A DNA stretch of 64,000 nucleotides from Onchocerca lupi. Its lineage: Eukaryota > Nematoda > Chromadorea > Rhabditida > Onchocercidae. Positions within the stretch are counted from its first letter, which is position 1, and every line of letters starts with the position of its first letter. Below are positions 51,001 through 64,000 of this stretch, piece after piece. Both the position numbers and the translations under genes were made by a program. A model generated the notes under the pieces. The model worked only from the letters and a program-made list of their open reading frames with translations, was not told where the DNA came from and did no database searches. The stretch is from NCBI GenBank assembly GCA_028564675.1, contig JAOVVO010000306.1, positions 27,002 through 91,001 of the forward strand. Reading direction: 5' to 3'.

Positions 51001-54000
51001 ATCATATATAGCTACATGTCATAATGATCTTGCTATCATATAACTATACGTCAAATACGTCAAAGACGTCAACGGCCAATTTTTCTCACCCAAAACTATT
51101 TGACACCAATTACATATACGTGTTATATCATTTTGAAAGCGATTTAAACGATTATTTTTCCTAATTTAATTATAATTTTTAAATAAAACATCACTTTCAA
51201 TCATAAAATAGAAATTAAAAAAAAAAAAAAAAAAAGTTGAAAAGCATACCATCCAATCTAAATCTGGAGCTAATTTAGATTGAATTGAGCAAAAAATCAT
51301 CAAATAGATGAAATCTTGTTTATTCCATACACCAGTACTCATTGAAGCTGCTTGATTACCTATAATTTTACATATTCATTCCTTTTGATATCATTTTGCA
51401 GTAATTCTCAAGTTAATTTTGTTTTAATTTTTAATTTCATCTAGTACTATAGATTGAAATAATCAATCATACAACTAATAAAAACAATTCAAGCAATAAA
51501 AATACCGAGTCGAAAAATTACGGTTGGAAGTCCTCGCATCTGTGAATTGAGTACCAATCTTTCAGCAACCCATTTTGTTTGAGCATAACCATTGAAAAGT
51601 TTTCCTTGCACATCCTCATTATTGATATCTTCATCAACATCTTTTAAATTTGATGGTATAACTGCATCTGTGCTGCAAAAAATGCAAAATTGCAATTTAT
51701 ATTAGTTTTCATTCATTTAAATGACATAACTTATAGACAATGAATAATAGATGAAATAATTTGAGCAAAATATTTCGACAAAATTACCGTATGATATTTC
51801 AAAAATTACTAGTTACAACTTTTTTTTGTTTTTTTAAAATATTTTAAATTTCAATAATTTATTTAGCAAAATTAAAGAAAAATTCGAAAAATATTGTTTC
51901 GCGCTATTCGATATTACTTCCTAAATCTGTTTTAAATTTATCCAACAAATAGGATACATCTTTCTAGACGATTAGAATACCATCGGAAGAAATCGATTTA
52001 AAGAAACTAAAACTCACCTCAAATAATAAAGTGGTTTTACTTTATTTTTATGACAGAAATCCAGAATATTTCGTGTACCCAAAACATTAATACCATGTAG
52101 AGCCTAAAATTAATATATTTGGCTCAAAAAATTAAGAATTAATTTCTTTTTCATTAAAAGAAATTGAGATAATATTACATGTCTTGGAAAATCAAAATTA
52201 ATTCCCTACTAAAACTAATTATTATGAAAAATTTTATACAATTAAATGATTGAAATTTTTGTGAAATTTTTTTAATGAGTCATCATTTGTAAAAATTATT
52301 TCTCATTCTGTGTGCTATGTTCCATGCTAATTTACAATCACATCTAAACGTTTCCGTTTACAGCTAATAAAGCTATTAATCTTGTGCTTTGTATATATTT
52401 GGTAACTGTCTTTGAATTTAATTGAATTGTCGTAACGCTTTTTTTTATTTTCTTTGTAAACAATTCTTTTCGTCAAATTATTTTATCTCAATTATATTAC
52501 ATCCCAAAACGCTCAATTCTTTCGAAACCTTTAAAATATCCCCACTAAATTCCAAAAAAAAAAAAAAAAAAAAAAAACCACTTTTTTTTTCCTTATTCTT
52601 TCTTTTCGAAGAATTGCTTTCGCTCTAATTGAATGATTTTAAGCTATATTATTCCTATCCAAGTTCCCACCTTATTCTTCTCTAAAAACTCACCAATTTA
52701 CTTCACCAAACATCTAATTTTCTACTGTACTACCAATGATATATTCTTCGATTATTACTACTATGAATTGAGGAATTAATATAAATCTATTCCTTCCATA
52801 GCTCAATTCAAATTTCAAACCTTTCACAACCACCATATTGAATATCTTATAATATTCAACAGACTTATTCTGTCATATTTTCCTTTTTCTGATAAATAAC
52901 CTTGAAGTGGAAAATAATTTTAGAAGTCTAGTTTCTTTACTACTAACTACAATTAATTTTTTAAAATTAATGTTGAAATATGATTTGGCTAATTACCTGA
53001 TATGGAAAGATCAAATTTACATAAGCAGCAGCATGAATTACCGTATCCACTTCATATGTTAGAAATAAATATTCCTCTTCAATTAGGCCCAATCGTACCA
53101 ATGCCACATCACCAGCAACTGTTTTAACTCGACTTTTAATTAAATCTTTCAACTTGGCTGTCATCATACCTAAATGAATCATATATGAATATTAGAATTA
53201 TGTAAAAAATCTAAAATACGTTTCTAAGCCTTTTTTAATCGATTTATTTTGCTAACATTCATTAGCTAACATTTTTAGTTCAGTTAAAAAAAAAAAATTG
53301 CTTTGGGCAAAAATTGCTTTAAATTTTTCAAAATTAGTAAAATTGTAATGGAAAGAAAATTCGACCATAAATTTTGAAATGGTATCAAAATGAAATTTCT
53401 CACCTATTTTCTCAATACTTTCGATCAATCTAGATTGTGTGGTACTAACTGCATTTTCTCGAATCAAACAAATAACTCGAACCTGAAATCATCAAATTTT
53501 ATTCTACTTTATGATTTTTAGTACACTAAAATTTGAGGTAACTAAAAAAATAACTGACCTAATGCTGGATACAATATCAAGTTCAGTATTGATATTTCGA
53601 AGAAGAAATTGTGATTATCACCTATTCATTTATTTAACTCCTAATACTTGGATGATAAGAAAAGATCGCATCAGTATTGATTTACAAAAAATTAATTAGT
53701 TCAAAGATTATATTGTGAAATTATTCAATTAAAATTTATTAGCTTTAAAATCATTGATAACCTCAGTTGTAAGTAAAAGTTTGACAAGTAAATGAGAACC
53801 AATGAAGCCAGTAACTCCAGTTAACAATACAATAACACGCGAAAAACTATAATTCAAATCGGTTGAACGCCAAAATGCACGTAAGTGTAAATCCATCCTG
53901 TAATTTAATTAATTTCAAATTTAGACATTACAAGTAATAAGCTTATTTATAATAAAATTTTGCTTATTATCTGTCTCTTTTTATTGATTCAAATTTAATT

Positions 54001-55131
54001 CATTTTCTCCAATTAGAATAATTTAAAAAAAAAAATATCGATTTGGATAAATAATTTCTACCGAATTATTTTTAGCATTTTTTGTTCATTTTAAATTTTT
54101 CCAGAATTGAACAAAATCATCAATGATTTTTTTCTGCTCATGTTTATTTTCCCGTTCGTTCTACATTTCTTTTCATTACTCTTTCTTTCTATTTCACATT
54201 GCCGAAAGAATCTTAGATATCCTTATCATTTATCTTAGATTGATTAAAATACTAAATAATCGAACTGAAATTCTAAAAATTGATATTGAGGATAATTCTG
54301 ATCTAATTATTTCCAACATACAATTCTTGCGAATCAATGGTCTGACTAGCCTATATTTAAAGTTTAAGTTTAAAATCAAATTTGAAAAAACCTGTTATCA
54401 GCTGTAAAAGGGGGGTGGTAAAAATATATGCAAGAAAGATAATTTTACAGATTATCAAATATTGTCGAATAATCGAAATGTGTTTAAAAATTTTGAAATT
54501 AATTTAGAATCGGATAGAAAGTTTTCGAAAAATTTTCTTTTTTTACAAAAGATCTTGGATCTTTTGCATGTTTGTATTTCATCTTCCCAATTTTTTTTCG
54601 TTTTTTTTATCAATTTAAATTAAAAAAATTTAAATTATTACACGTTATCTTTGAAATCATGAATGTTGACTTGATGTGCAAGATCAATCTGCTCCAAATT
54701 ATCATTATCATCTGTTTGATCAATACGTCGAGCCAGTGAAGATATGGTTGGTGTAGCAAATAATTCTCGCATATTCAATTGCACTCCGAATTCCTCTTCA
54801 ATTTTAAGCAATAAACGAGCTGCCATCAATGAATGTCTGAAATATATCATTGATATTTTATCAATCATATCCTAATAATCGATAAAATCTTCTCTGAAAA
54901 TTCTCAGTACAATTCTCGGTAGTTTTCGATACAACTCTTGGAAGTTCTCAGTACAATTCTCGGTAGTTTTCGATACTACTCTTGGAAGTTCTCAGTACAA
55001 TTCTCGGTAGTTCTCAGTGCAATTCTTAACAGATATTGGTACAAAGCAAAAGAAAGGATAGAAATAGTCAGGGGTTTCTGAATCTTTCGTATGAATTATC
55101 ATTAATATAATGTAATTGTATTTACAAAGAC

Positions 55132-55162
<31 letters not shown>

Positions 55163-58100
55163 ATTCGAAATTTAGGATTGAACAAATGAAAAGGTAGAAT
55201 TTCGGAAAGATGCATGCATTGTTATCATGTAGAAATTTAATAGATAATGGATTTTTTTTCATAAATATAGCTTTTTGTTTTATCAATTTTTGGGAATATT
55301 GATACCACTGATAAAATAGCAAAATTTTTTTACGATTATTTTAAAAGTATGATATTTTTGTTGATTCAAGATAATATGAATTTGAAATATATCGATATTA
55401 CAAATTTACTCATTAATCTTATTTTCAATTATTTTGTAGAGGAAAAAAAAATAAGCTAAAAATTAGCATCTTTCGATAATGAATGAATTATCGCTAGATT
55501 TGATTGCAAAAAAATTTTTTGAAAACTTACCCGCCAAGATCAAAAAAACTTTCCTGAATATCGATTGCAGTTCGTGATAAAACTTCAGCCCAAACTTTAG
55601 CCAATCGTTCTTCTGTTGCAGTTTTTGGAAGTGCACTTGCTTCAACTGCATCTTTTTGCGGATCAACAGCTGGTAATGCTTTTTTGTCAACTTTTGAAGT
55701 TGCCGGTACAACCGGTAAACTGTAAAATTGTATTTTGCAAATTTTTGAAATATCATTTTTCTACAAATTTAATTTTAGAGTAATATAGGTAATATATTAC
55801 GTTTACTTTTCTTATTTTTGCTTAAAGCATATTATGATGACCTATGACCCATTCATTTACTTTTATGATGACCTATGATCTATTCATTTATTTTAACTTC
55901 TTTTTTGCTCTTTTTTTTTTTCTGATAACATTTAACTTTTGGTTCATATTTTTTGCATATTTTCCACAAAATAATATATTTAGAATCCAAAAAAAAAAAA
56001 AAAAAAAAAACAAAACCAAATTACATTTTTACTAAATTTGCACAAACCTGGATAGATAGACGAAATAGGTGGGTACCATATAAAATGGTAATTGTTTTTT
56101 TAAATCAGCTCTCATTTGTTTTCTGGTGACATTTTCCTTAAGTACAACATAAGCTGCAAGTTGCTTATCTTCACCCTCTGAACCAACACTTACTACCACA
56201 CATGTTTTTATGTATGGTAATTCCAAAATTACCGATTCCACAGCCTAAAAAATTTTTCAAACATTAGCTTTTTTTGTAAAATTAAAGTGCAAATCATTTG
56301 AATCCTAACTAATCAAAATTAAAAATTAAATTTTCTGCAATTTCTTCTAAATTGATTTTAAAAAAAAAAAAAAAAAAGCTATTGAAAAGATGAAAAAAAA
56401 AAAAAGAAAAAAAAACGAACAAGAATTTCAATGCTGTAACCACGAATTTTCACCATTGTATCACATCGTCCACAAATTTCCAAGACTGAATTTGGAAGTA
56501 AATATCCCCAATCACCTGTTCGATATAATCGATCACCTAATTGATCTCTTAGCTCATTTGGTACAGTTATAAAACGATTACGATTCAATTCCGGTCGATT
56601 AATATATCCAATTGCTAATGTTGGTCCTCCAACAAAAATCTGAAATTTTTAGATTGAAATATCAAAAATTTTTCTAAATTATCTCAAATGCATTTTTTAT
56701 TTAATCACATTTATAATTATGATATTTCAACGAAATTTTTTGATAAATTTTACGATGATCGATGAAAGATGATCAGAAATCATCTTTATTAGCATTTTAT
56801 TTATTATCTTTTGAGCAGGAAAATAATGAGCAATTTTAAATTAAGAATTTTGATAAGATTGTTTGAAAAAAAATTCTAAAAATGATTTATAAATTCCAGA
56901 AAAAAAAAAAAAACAACAGCATTTACTTCTCCGGGAACTCCCATTGGAACTTCTTTTAGTCCTTCATTTGCATCAATAACAACAACCTTAACTCCTGGAA
57001 TTACTTTTCCAACAGGAGCAAACTTTCGTGATGGTTGATTGTAAAAAACTTCGGTAAGATTTGAATAAGACACATCGTGACATTCAGAAACACTATACAA
57101 ATTCAAAACCTAAATCATATTATTGTATTAAAATAAAATTACTTCAATTTCGATTATTTTAAATAAGACGAATATCGATAATAAATTGTTAAAATATTTT
57201 TGAATGGTGAAAGATCATAAATTTATATCGGAAGTAAATATTGAAGCGAAAAGAATGTAAAATTTCGATTAGATTATCAATCCAAGAAAATAAACTTATT
57301 TTGAAAAAAAAAAAAAAAAAACTTACTTCGACTTTGGGCAAAACATCAAGGATTCGCTTCAATAAGGTATATGTGACTACTTCACCGCACAATAAAATTG
57401 TTCTGAAAAATACGGATGATTATTTCAGATTAATAATCATTATCAGAAGAGATTCAATCGTTTCATACAAAATTTTATTAATTTTATACTTAATTAACTA
57501 ATTTTATAGAAAATTATTGATAGGTTGACTATTTTTATTTTATATTATGTTATTTATATGGGCAAGTAATAAATAGATGCATAAAAATTATTATGAAAGT
57601 TTTTATTTTCATTAAATAGTAGATGAAATGAAATTTTGGATTGTACAAAGATCAATTTTTTTATAAAATGATAAATTTAGTACCGGAAAGTATGAAATGT
57701 AGATTGGATTGTTTCATCCGAATGAGTATCAAGAAGAGCTTCGAGCAATGATGGAGTAAATAACATTCTTGTAATCTTACGATTACTCAAGAAATGGCAT
57801 AATTCTGGTAAATCATAGATAACATTGTCTGGTATCACATACATTTCAACTCCTTGAAGAATACAGTATAAAGGAGAATACAGTATTTTTATGCTACAGT
57901 ATTACAGTATTTTTATACTGTATTCTTCTCGTGGCGATAGCATTTAATGAATATCATAATGACTACGATAACCTTTCGTGACCCTTCTATACAATTCTGG
58001 AACAATCCTTTATCGAACTAAACTTATCTTTCGCATCATTCATTTATATAGAATGAAAATCAATTTTAGCCAAATAATAAAAATAATCTTAATTAAATTA

Positions 58101-59786
58101 CCAATTATTCATCGAAGCAATTTTGAAATTGCATTAGATTTTTATTTCGTCGTAATTTTATAAATTTTATTTAGAAAAAAAAAATTTTTTTCTCAAAAGT
58201 TTTTACGGAAATTTGACATGTAAAAATTTGATGAATTAAGTGATAAACCTCTAAGAATTGGTCTGAATAATTCCCAAACAAAAAATACATTACAAGCTTC
58301 TCGTTCATTTTCCATGTACGGATATTGGTTAAATCGATATTCATAAGAAAAAGCAGCCCCGCGATGTGGACATTTGACACCTGAAAAAATCCTCGAGATT
58401 TCATCGTTATTATTTGAAATAAAGGAAACTTTTCGAAATGCATACGATTTAAAGCATCAAAAATTATCAAATTTATTATTCCAATAACTTCAAATTTTAT
58501 TTCAATTATTTGAATTTAATAAACTTAATTTTTATTTAATTATTAAATGAATTCGAATTAGCGAGAATTTGTTATACAAGGTGTCATATGCATTCTATTT
58601 TTGGTTCAATTAAATGAAAACACGAAAAGCACCTTTTGGTTTACCAGTTGTACCAGAACTATAAACGATATAAGCAATATCATCAGGACCAATTTCAGGT
58701 AATTGAATGGATTCTGTTGGATTAGGAAGTGAAGAATCAAAGACATACAATGGTGCCAAATCTGAATTAGAATTGAAAATGGGAAAAATTAAAATTTGAA
58801 AGTATCAAAGATAAGATAAAAGTAACAGCAACGAAAAAAGTTTAAATGAAAAAAAAAATAACAATAATAAATGAAATTATGTGAAAAATTTGAAAATTTC
58901 TGGTAGAAGCAAATTTAAAATATTTAAAAACTTACCTGAAACTGTATCAGCAAGATTTGATGTTGAACAAATAACAACTGGTGAAATTTCGCTGATAATA
59001 TCAATGAGTAAAGTTTGTGGATAAAAGACATCCAAAGGAAGATAAGCACAACCTGTAAAATATTGTAAGATATTTTAAAAATGCATTTGAAATGATTTTT
59101 AACAAAAGATAATTGAAGAAGATGAAATTTTTCATTTTCAAATTTATTTTCAAATTTCATTTTTCTTTTTTCTCACTTATCAATAACATTAATACTACGT
59201 CGTATTGTAATGATACATAAATAGAAAAAAAAATAAGAAGGAATAATTTTGAAATAATGATAAAAATGATAAATATGATAAGCCTGATAACAATTACTTT
59301 AATAATATCTCTAACTCTTCATCCTTAAATTGTATTTGATAAATTTTTTCATTTTCGAAATCTGATTTACTTTTGTATTAAATGTATTGGCATGATATTA
59401 GCTGCTATCATTTATCATTTCATTTTAACAATTGCTAAACTAAAATGTTTAACTTCATAAAATAAAAATTCAGAAAAGAAATTGATATTTTCCCAGAAAT
59501 TGAAATTAAAAGTTCAAAGTTCAAATATTCAAATAAACATAGCAAACTGACCAGCTTTTAGGGCAGCCGTATAAGCTAACACGTAGAATGCACATTTATT
59601 CATATAAATGCCAATGCAGTCTCCTTTCTTGGCTCCATATTTTTCCACAAAATGTTTGGCCAATTTTTCGGACATTTCATCCAATTCAGCCAATGTCCAT
59701 TTGGTGTTGCCATCATGAACGACAATTTTTGATTTCAAGTCATCCTGATTTGCTGCCTTACGGAATAATTCAACCAATGTCGACAT
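48014..59786 (-). CDS. NRPS-like enzyme: adenylation, carrier, thioester reductase and C-terminal short-chain dehydrogenase
   Basis: 24 exons give 1246 residues: 59786-59552, 59052-58936, 58761-58633, 58380-58249, 57852-57684, 57402-57327, 57109-56927, 56639-56421, 56244-56048, 55719-55531, 54836-54642, 53897-53762, 53482-53404, 53169-52997, 52103-52018, 51672-51506, 51359-51250, 50835-50645, 49901-49732, 49392-49245, 49174-48967, 48799-48674, 48428-48270, 48160-48014. Adenylation (about 1-500): LKAGCAYLPLD, YSSGTTGKPKG (151-161), NLYSVSECHDV, YRTGDWG, MVKIRGYSIE, and A10 Lys495 in TSKVDKKAL. Carrier: FFDLGGHSL, phosphopantetheine Ser551. Reductase: TGVTGFIG (640-647), VIHAAAYVN, YAQTK (801-805). 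Second SDR: TGASSGIG (996-1003), NNAG (1087-1090), Ser1140, YSGTK (1153-1157). No condensation or thioesterase domain. Activates an acid, releases it reductively, probably modifies it again. Substrate unknown. A separate SDR starting at ATG 49423 is the alternative. Confidence 0.9.
54901..55027. repeat. 44-base tandem repeat in an intron of the NRPS-like gene
   Basis: Units beginning TTCTCAGTACAATTCTCGGT start at 54901, 54945 and 54989, a 44-base period, with a partial unit near 55011. It lies in the intron between the carrier exons (54837-55530). The copies are almost identical, so the array is recent. Confidence 0.85.
55838..55850 (-). promoter_or_regulatory. intronic consensus DR1 nuclear receptor element
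   Basis: On the minus strand 55850-55838 read GGGTCA-T-AGGTCA, a DR1 consensus, within the intron between exons 9 and 10 of the NRPS-like gene. A degenerate copy (TGACCTATGATC) follows 34 bases away in a short direct repeat of the surrounding TTATGATGACCTATGA. The match is exact but short, so it may be coincidental. Confidence 0.3.
57856..57928. repeat. 17-base perfect inverted repeat with ATACAGTAT reiterations
   Basis: Arms GAAGAATACAGTATAAA (57856-57872) and its exact reverse complement (57912-57928) flank a 39-base spacer that itself repeats ATACAGTATTTTTAT-like units. It overlaps the 3' splice acceptor of exon 5 of the NRPS-like gene (exon upper end 57852), so the acceptor would lie in the stem of an RNA hairpin. 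Confidence 0.6.
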
Positions 59787-62700
59787 TTCAGATTAATGCA
59801 CAATTCGGAAAAAATAAATAAACATTTGAAAAATTTTAAGCAAAAATTCATCAAATTCTATTCGGAATTAATCAGCGAAAGCGTTACTGTTACAAGTAAT
59901 GACAGAAATTTAATTCCCTAATTTCTATGTATTTTAAAATAAAATTGCATTAATTAATTTAAATAATTCTAAGCTTAACATCGGCAAATCGATAATCAAA
60001 GATTTAAACAATAAATAAATCATTCTTATATTTCATTCGAATTTAACGGAAATAAATCTGAAAGAAAAACTACTGGAATTAAAAAATTTCAAAAAAAAAA
60101 AAAAAAAGACTATTCAATTGAAAAAAATAATATTTACCGTTGATATTAATTTCAAAAATAAGCATTATTTCATGTTTTCAATTGTCTTCGCTAAAAATTC
60201 CGGTGATAAAACCGGAAAATTATTTATGCTTCAACGAAAAACAAAAACATGATTTGCATAAATGGAAATCAATAGGAAACAATTTTCTTATCAAACTAGA
60301 AAATCATTTCTGATATCATCTCTTTTGACTCATCCATCCTTTTTCTGTATTATATTTTTCGTTTCTTTATCAAAAAAATGTTACAAAATGAACAAAACAA
60401 AACAAAGCATAAATTAATTTAAAATGAATTTATGATAGAAATATAATAATTTATAATAAAGTTCAATTTTTGAGTTTTTGAATTAAAAAAAAAAAAAAAA
60501 TTATATAACTTAGCACGCATATTGATTAGTAAGAAAAAGGAATGAAGAAAGATGGGAAAATGAAGAAAAGTAAATAAATAACTTTCGATGAGAAAAGTAA
60601 ATAGAAAGAAAATACGACACAAATGATAATGGAACATTGTTTGAAGAAAAATGTTGTACTTCATCGTGAATCATCAATTAATTACTGAAAATTAATGGGA
60701 CTTTTTAATTATTGGTAATTAATGGAATTTTTTTAATTATTGGGAACTAACAGAACTCTTTTTTGATAAAATTAAATTTTGATCATTTCTGATAAAATTT
60801 TGTTTTGCATAATTTATCAAATGTGATAATCTTCAATATTATATTTGCATTTTATTTATTGCAAATAAAGCATTGTAAAGTAGAATTATAAACATATATT
60901 TGGTTATAAAATTTCAATTTTTTTTATCCAAAACTTCAAAAAATTATAAAATTAAATTTCTAAAATAAATATTGAAATTTTCTTGATCCCTTATAATGTT
61001 TTGTCTTCTTTAATCATTCTGAATCGTGAAGTTTTCAAAATCCTAATAATATAGTTTTCTTGTGAAAAAAGGAAAAAAAAAAGTGAAAAATTGCAAAAAT
61101 CATTCCTTTTTTTTTCGCCAAATTGATGACAATCAAGTATTGCAGTAATTTATTGTGTTTAAAAAAAAAAAAAAAAAAAAAAACGACGAATTTTGCAAAA
61201 TGGTAATTGGAAATTTATCATGAAACTTTCTCTTCATTCAATAACAAAAAATTAATCATTCACGAAATGCAATTTACGAAATTATACCTTATTTTTAGTC
61301 TTCTCATTTTGCATTACCTGTTTAAATTACCTGTGGAATGATTGATTTGTTTCCTACTTCCTACCATTATCAATTGCATCGATCATATCTTTTTTTTTTT
61401 TTTTTTTTGTCATCAACATAGGAATTTATGAAAATTAATTACTTACCATTTGTATTATGTTTCAAGACAGGTTTCAAAAATCATCTCTTTTTTTTTTTTT
61501 TTTTTTGTTTCAATTATCAAATACAAAATAGCAAATGCAAATTTAAAACTCACATTTTTGCGAAATTTGACAAGTTTTAATTGTTTTACAGTATCTAAAA
61601 TTGCTCTGATGTTTTAATTGCCATTCATTTGCATATTCCTTGAATTTGGATAGTTGAAAAAAAAAAAAAAAAGCAACTGATGAGAAATAAATGCTCAAGT
61701 TTATTTTTAAATGAAATAGACTTTTCAATCATGTCAAATTTTATGGAAGAATTTCAACTGTTTCATTGATTCAGACTGATTAATTGAACAAAACTTATCT
61801 CATTTTTCGTTTTTCAATTTTTTTTTTTAATAATGTCCCTATTCATCGCATACTTTAATTAAAATAAAAGTTTTATATTCAAGAAATAACAGATACAAAG
61901 CATTGAATTAAAAAAAAAACATAATCTCTCTTCTGAAATAGATACTTCAGAAGTTAATAAATAAGTGAAATTTTTTTTTTTTTTTTTTTTTTGCTATTGA
62001 TATCCTATAAAATTGCACTAAACAGTTTTTTTCATTTTCTGTTATTTCTAAAAATTATTAGAAAAAAAAAATTATTTTACTCGAAAAAAGTTTATCATTT
62101 TTGATTTTACAACCGTAATTTGATCATAATAATATTAAAAGATCTGGACAAACAATTAATTTTTAAATTCTTAAAAAGAATATTTGATAAAATAAGTGCA
62201 GCATAATTAAATATAAAGATATCAATAACAAATCTTTTTTTTTTTTTTTTTTGAATAATTTATTATATTAATTAAGATCGATGATTCGTCATAATTTTTC
62301 ATTCCAACAGATCTTAAAGTTTTCCAATAACTTCGCATCATTTTTTTCATTCTCATTATATGGTGTGTCATGAACTAAAAATTTGAATTGATTTTTTTAT
62401 AAATGAAAAATCAAAAAAAAAAAAAAAAAAAAAAGGCTAATTTTTGCAGATCAACGATATTTGAGGTAATATATGAAAAATTTTCAAATCTTGAAATTAT
62501 TTCATAATTATTCCTGCTAATTAATATATGCAATTAGTCATACTAATTAATATATGCAATTGTTCATTTGATCTCAATTATTATTGCTAAATAAGTATGC
62601 AATTATTCAAACTAATTGTTATTTCAATTCATAATAATTGCAATTTTTAGCATTTTGTTGAGAAAAATTTGTCCGGAAAAGTTCAATCTGAATAAAATGT

Positions 62701-64000
62701 TATTTAACTGTTTATTTCTGTATCTCATCTAATCTGATGGAAATGATTAATGATTTTTTGAGGTATTAGTAATAATTCATTCAAATTATATGCCAGGTTA
62801 ATATCAATTACAATTTTTAATAAATATATATTTTAATTGTAAGAAATTTTTTTTCTGCAAAATTAGAATAATCATTGATGCAATAAATGAATTATTCCGC
62901 TCTTTAATGGGACCTATTTAAAATTTTTATGCTCAAATTAGAGAGGATTAAAATTGATGTATTATAAAAGCAAGGCCGAATGAAATATACAATTTGGATT
63001 ACAGCAACATAAATATTTATCATAATATGGTATAAATATGGCCATGTAAAATAAGGCTCATTAAGAAGTTTATGAAAATTTGTGCAACTGATAATTCCAT
63101 TGATTATTTCTAACAATCAACTTTCATCAATACTCCGATAACAAAGGAATAACAAAAATGATAGACTCATTAACGGTATTGAATTTATTTTGATGATATA
63201 AAAACCAAAAGTAAGTCGTATATCTTATCAATTTGCATGATCAATTATCAGTAATTTGTTTCACAGCAACAACAAAAAAAAAAAAAAAAAAAGAAAAAAA
63301 CGAAATTGAATAAGTAATTTTAGCAAATACAACAACATTACGATGTTAACTTGTTCAAGCTCAAGCTCAGAGGAAGAAATATGTATATGTAAACATTTTT
63401 ATAGAAATAGATCAAAAGTCATCAGAATTTTCCTCTCAACATTTCTAGTTTTTTTTTTTTTTTTCTTTCTTTCTTGTCTCTAAGCAATGATAAACACACT
63501 ACTAGTTTTAGTATGCCATCGGTCCTTATCAAATAGATAATCTTATATCATCAAAAAAGTAACAATATTTGCTATAATTTGGAATTACCTTTCATTGATT
63601 CAATAAGATCTGTAATTTCATCCTTCATTTAAGATTTACAGAAGTTCAATCCTTGAATTTTCGATTAATGGCGTAAATTATAATATTTTTCGGGATATGA
63701 TCGAATCGATTGAAAATTTATCCTGCTAAAGCAGTTATGCAAATTACATAATGGCAGCCATCAGAATATTTTATGATAAAACTCTTTACTAAAAGCACAT
63801 TTTATGATAACACAACAGCAATTAAATTGATAAAAAAAAAAAAAAAATGAAATAATCAAAAAATAAATCACACATTTAGATAATTATGGCCATACTGCTT
63901 AGCATTAATAATATCAATTATGCATGCAATAAAGCATGCAACAAGAAAAAAAAAAAAAAAAAAAAAAAGAACAATGCTAAATCGGTTCACCCGGTATTTT
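59787..64000. other. gene-poor region upstream of the NRPS-like gene
   Basis: About 4.2 kb of A+T-rich DNA with many poly(A)/poly(T) runs. The promoter of the NRPS-like gene, transcribed leftward from 59786, should lie in its first part. No consensus trans-splice acceptor was seen within the first 60 bases upstream of that start. No coding exon, RNA gene or mobile element was recognised. Confidence 0.5.

Noticed and set aside
1..64000. tRNA/rRNA genes, CRISPR arrays, or bacterial endosymbiont inserts
   Set aside because: Looked for cloverleaf-type B-box motifs, regularly spaced repeats and intron-free bacterial-like frames; none was convincing.

Overview
The window looks like nuclear DNA of a parasitic-type nematode, most likely clade III (spirurid or filarial-like), though the sequence does not name the species. 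It is strongly A+T rich with many long poly(A)/poly(T) runs. The genes have many small exons, introns end in T-rich tracts plus TTTCAG, TTTTAG or TTGCAG, and two start codons sit a few bases behind a 3' splice site with no visible 5' exon, as expected for spliced-leader trans-splicing. The encoded proteins read most closely as nematode orthologues. No tRNA, rRNA, CRISPR array or bacterial gene was seen. All gene models below were assembled by hand from reading frame, splice consensus and phase; in every main model the exon phases join without a frame break.

Layout. 1-2142: A+T-rich upstream DNA with two nuclear-receptor-like DR1 elements and an E-box palindrome. 2148-6594 (+): a BMP-type R-SMAD resembling SMA-3. 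6595-11954: gene-poor DNA with two diverged copies of a Helitron-like short repeat. 11955-13596 (-): Mediator subunit MED19. 14762-17140 (+): replication factor C subunit 5. 17704-19782 (+): Mediator subunit MED30, probably in an operon with RFC5. 21059-29559 (-): an astacin metalloprotease with EGF-like and CUB domains. 33012-33323 (+): a weak candidate 51-residue gene. 33600-34896 (+): BCL7, a SWI/SNF (BAF) accessory subunit. 35648-42973 (-): a matrix metalloproteinase with hemopexin domain and a C-terminal GPI-signal-like tail. 42974-48013: long gene-poor stretch with a tandem duplication, a perfect hairpin and a small coding-like relic. 48014-59786 (-): a 24-exon, 1246-residue NRPS-like enzyme. 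59787-64000: no gene seen.

The most notable item is the NRPS-like gene. It reads as adenylation, peptidyl carrier, NAD(P)-dependent thioester reductase and then a complete second short-chain dehydrogenase, all in one continuous spliced frame. The expected job is to activate a carboxylic or amino acid, load it on the carrier arm, release it reductively as an aldehyde or alcohol, and modify it again with the attached dehydrogenase. The substrate cannot be read from the sequence.

The other genes fall into themes: transcription and chromatin (MED19, MED30, BCL7, SMAD), replication (RFC5), and secreted or surface metalloproteases of matrix or cuticle (astacin, MMP). From memory, the C. elegans counterparts sma-3, mdt-19, mdt-30, the RFC5 gene, bcl-7 and zmp-1 are all on chromosome III, which would make this a piece of the ancestral chromosome-III linkage group; that needs a database check.
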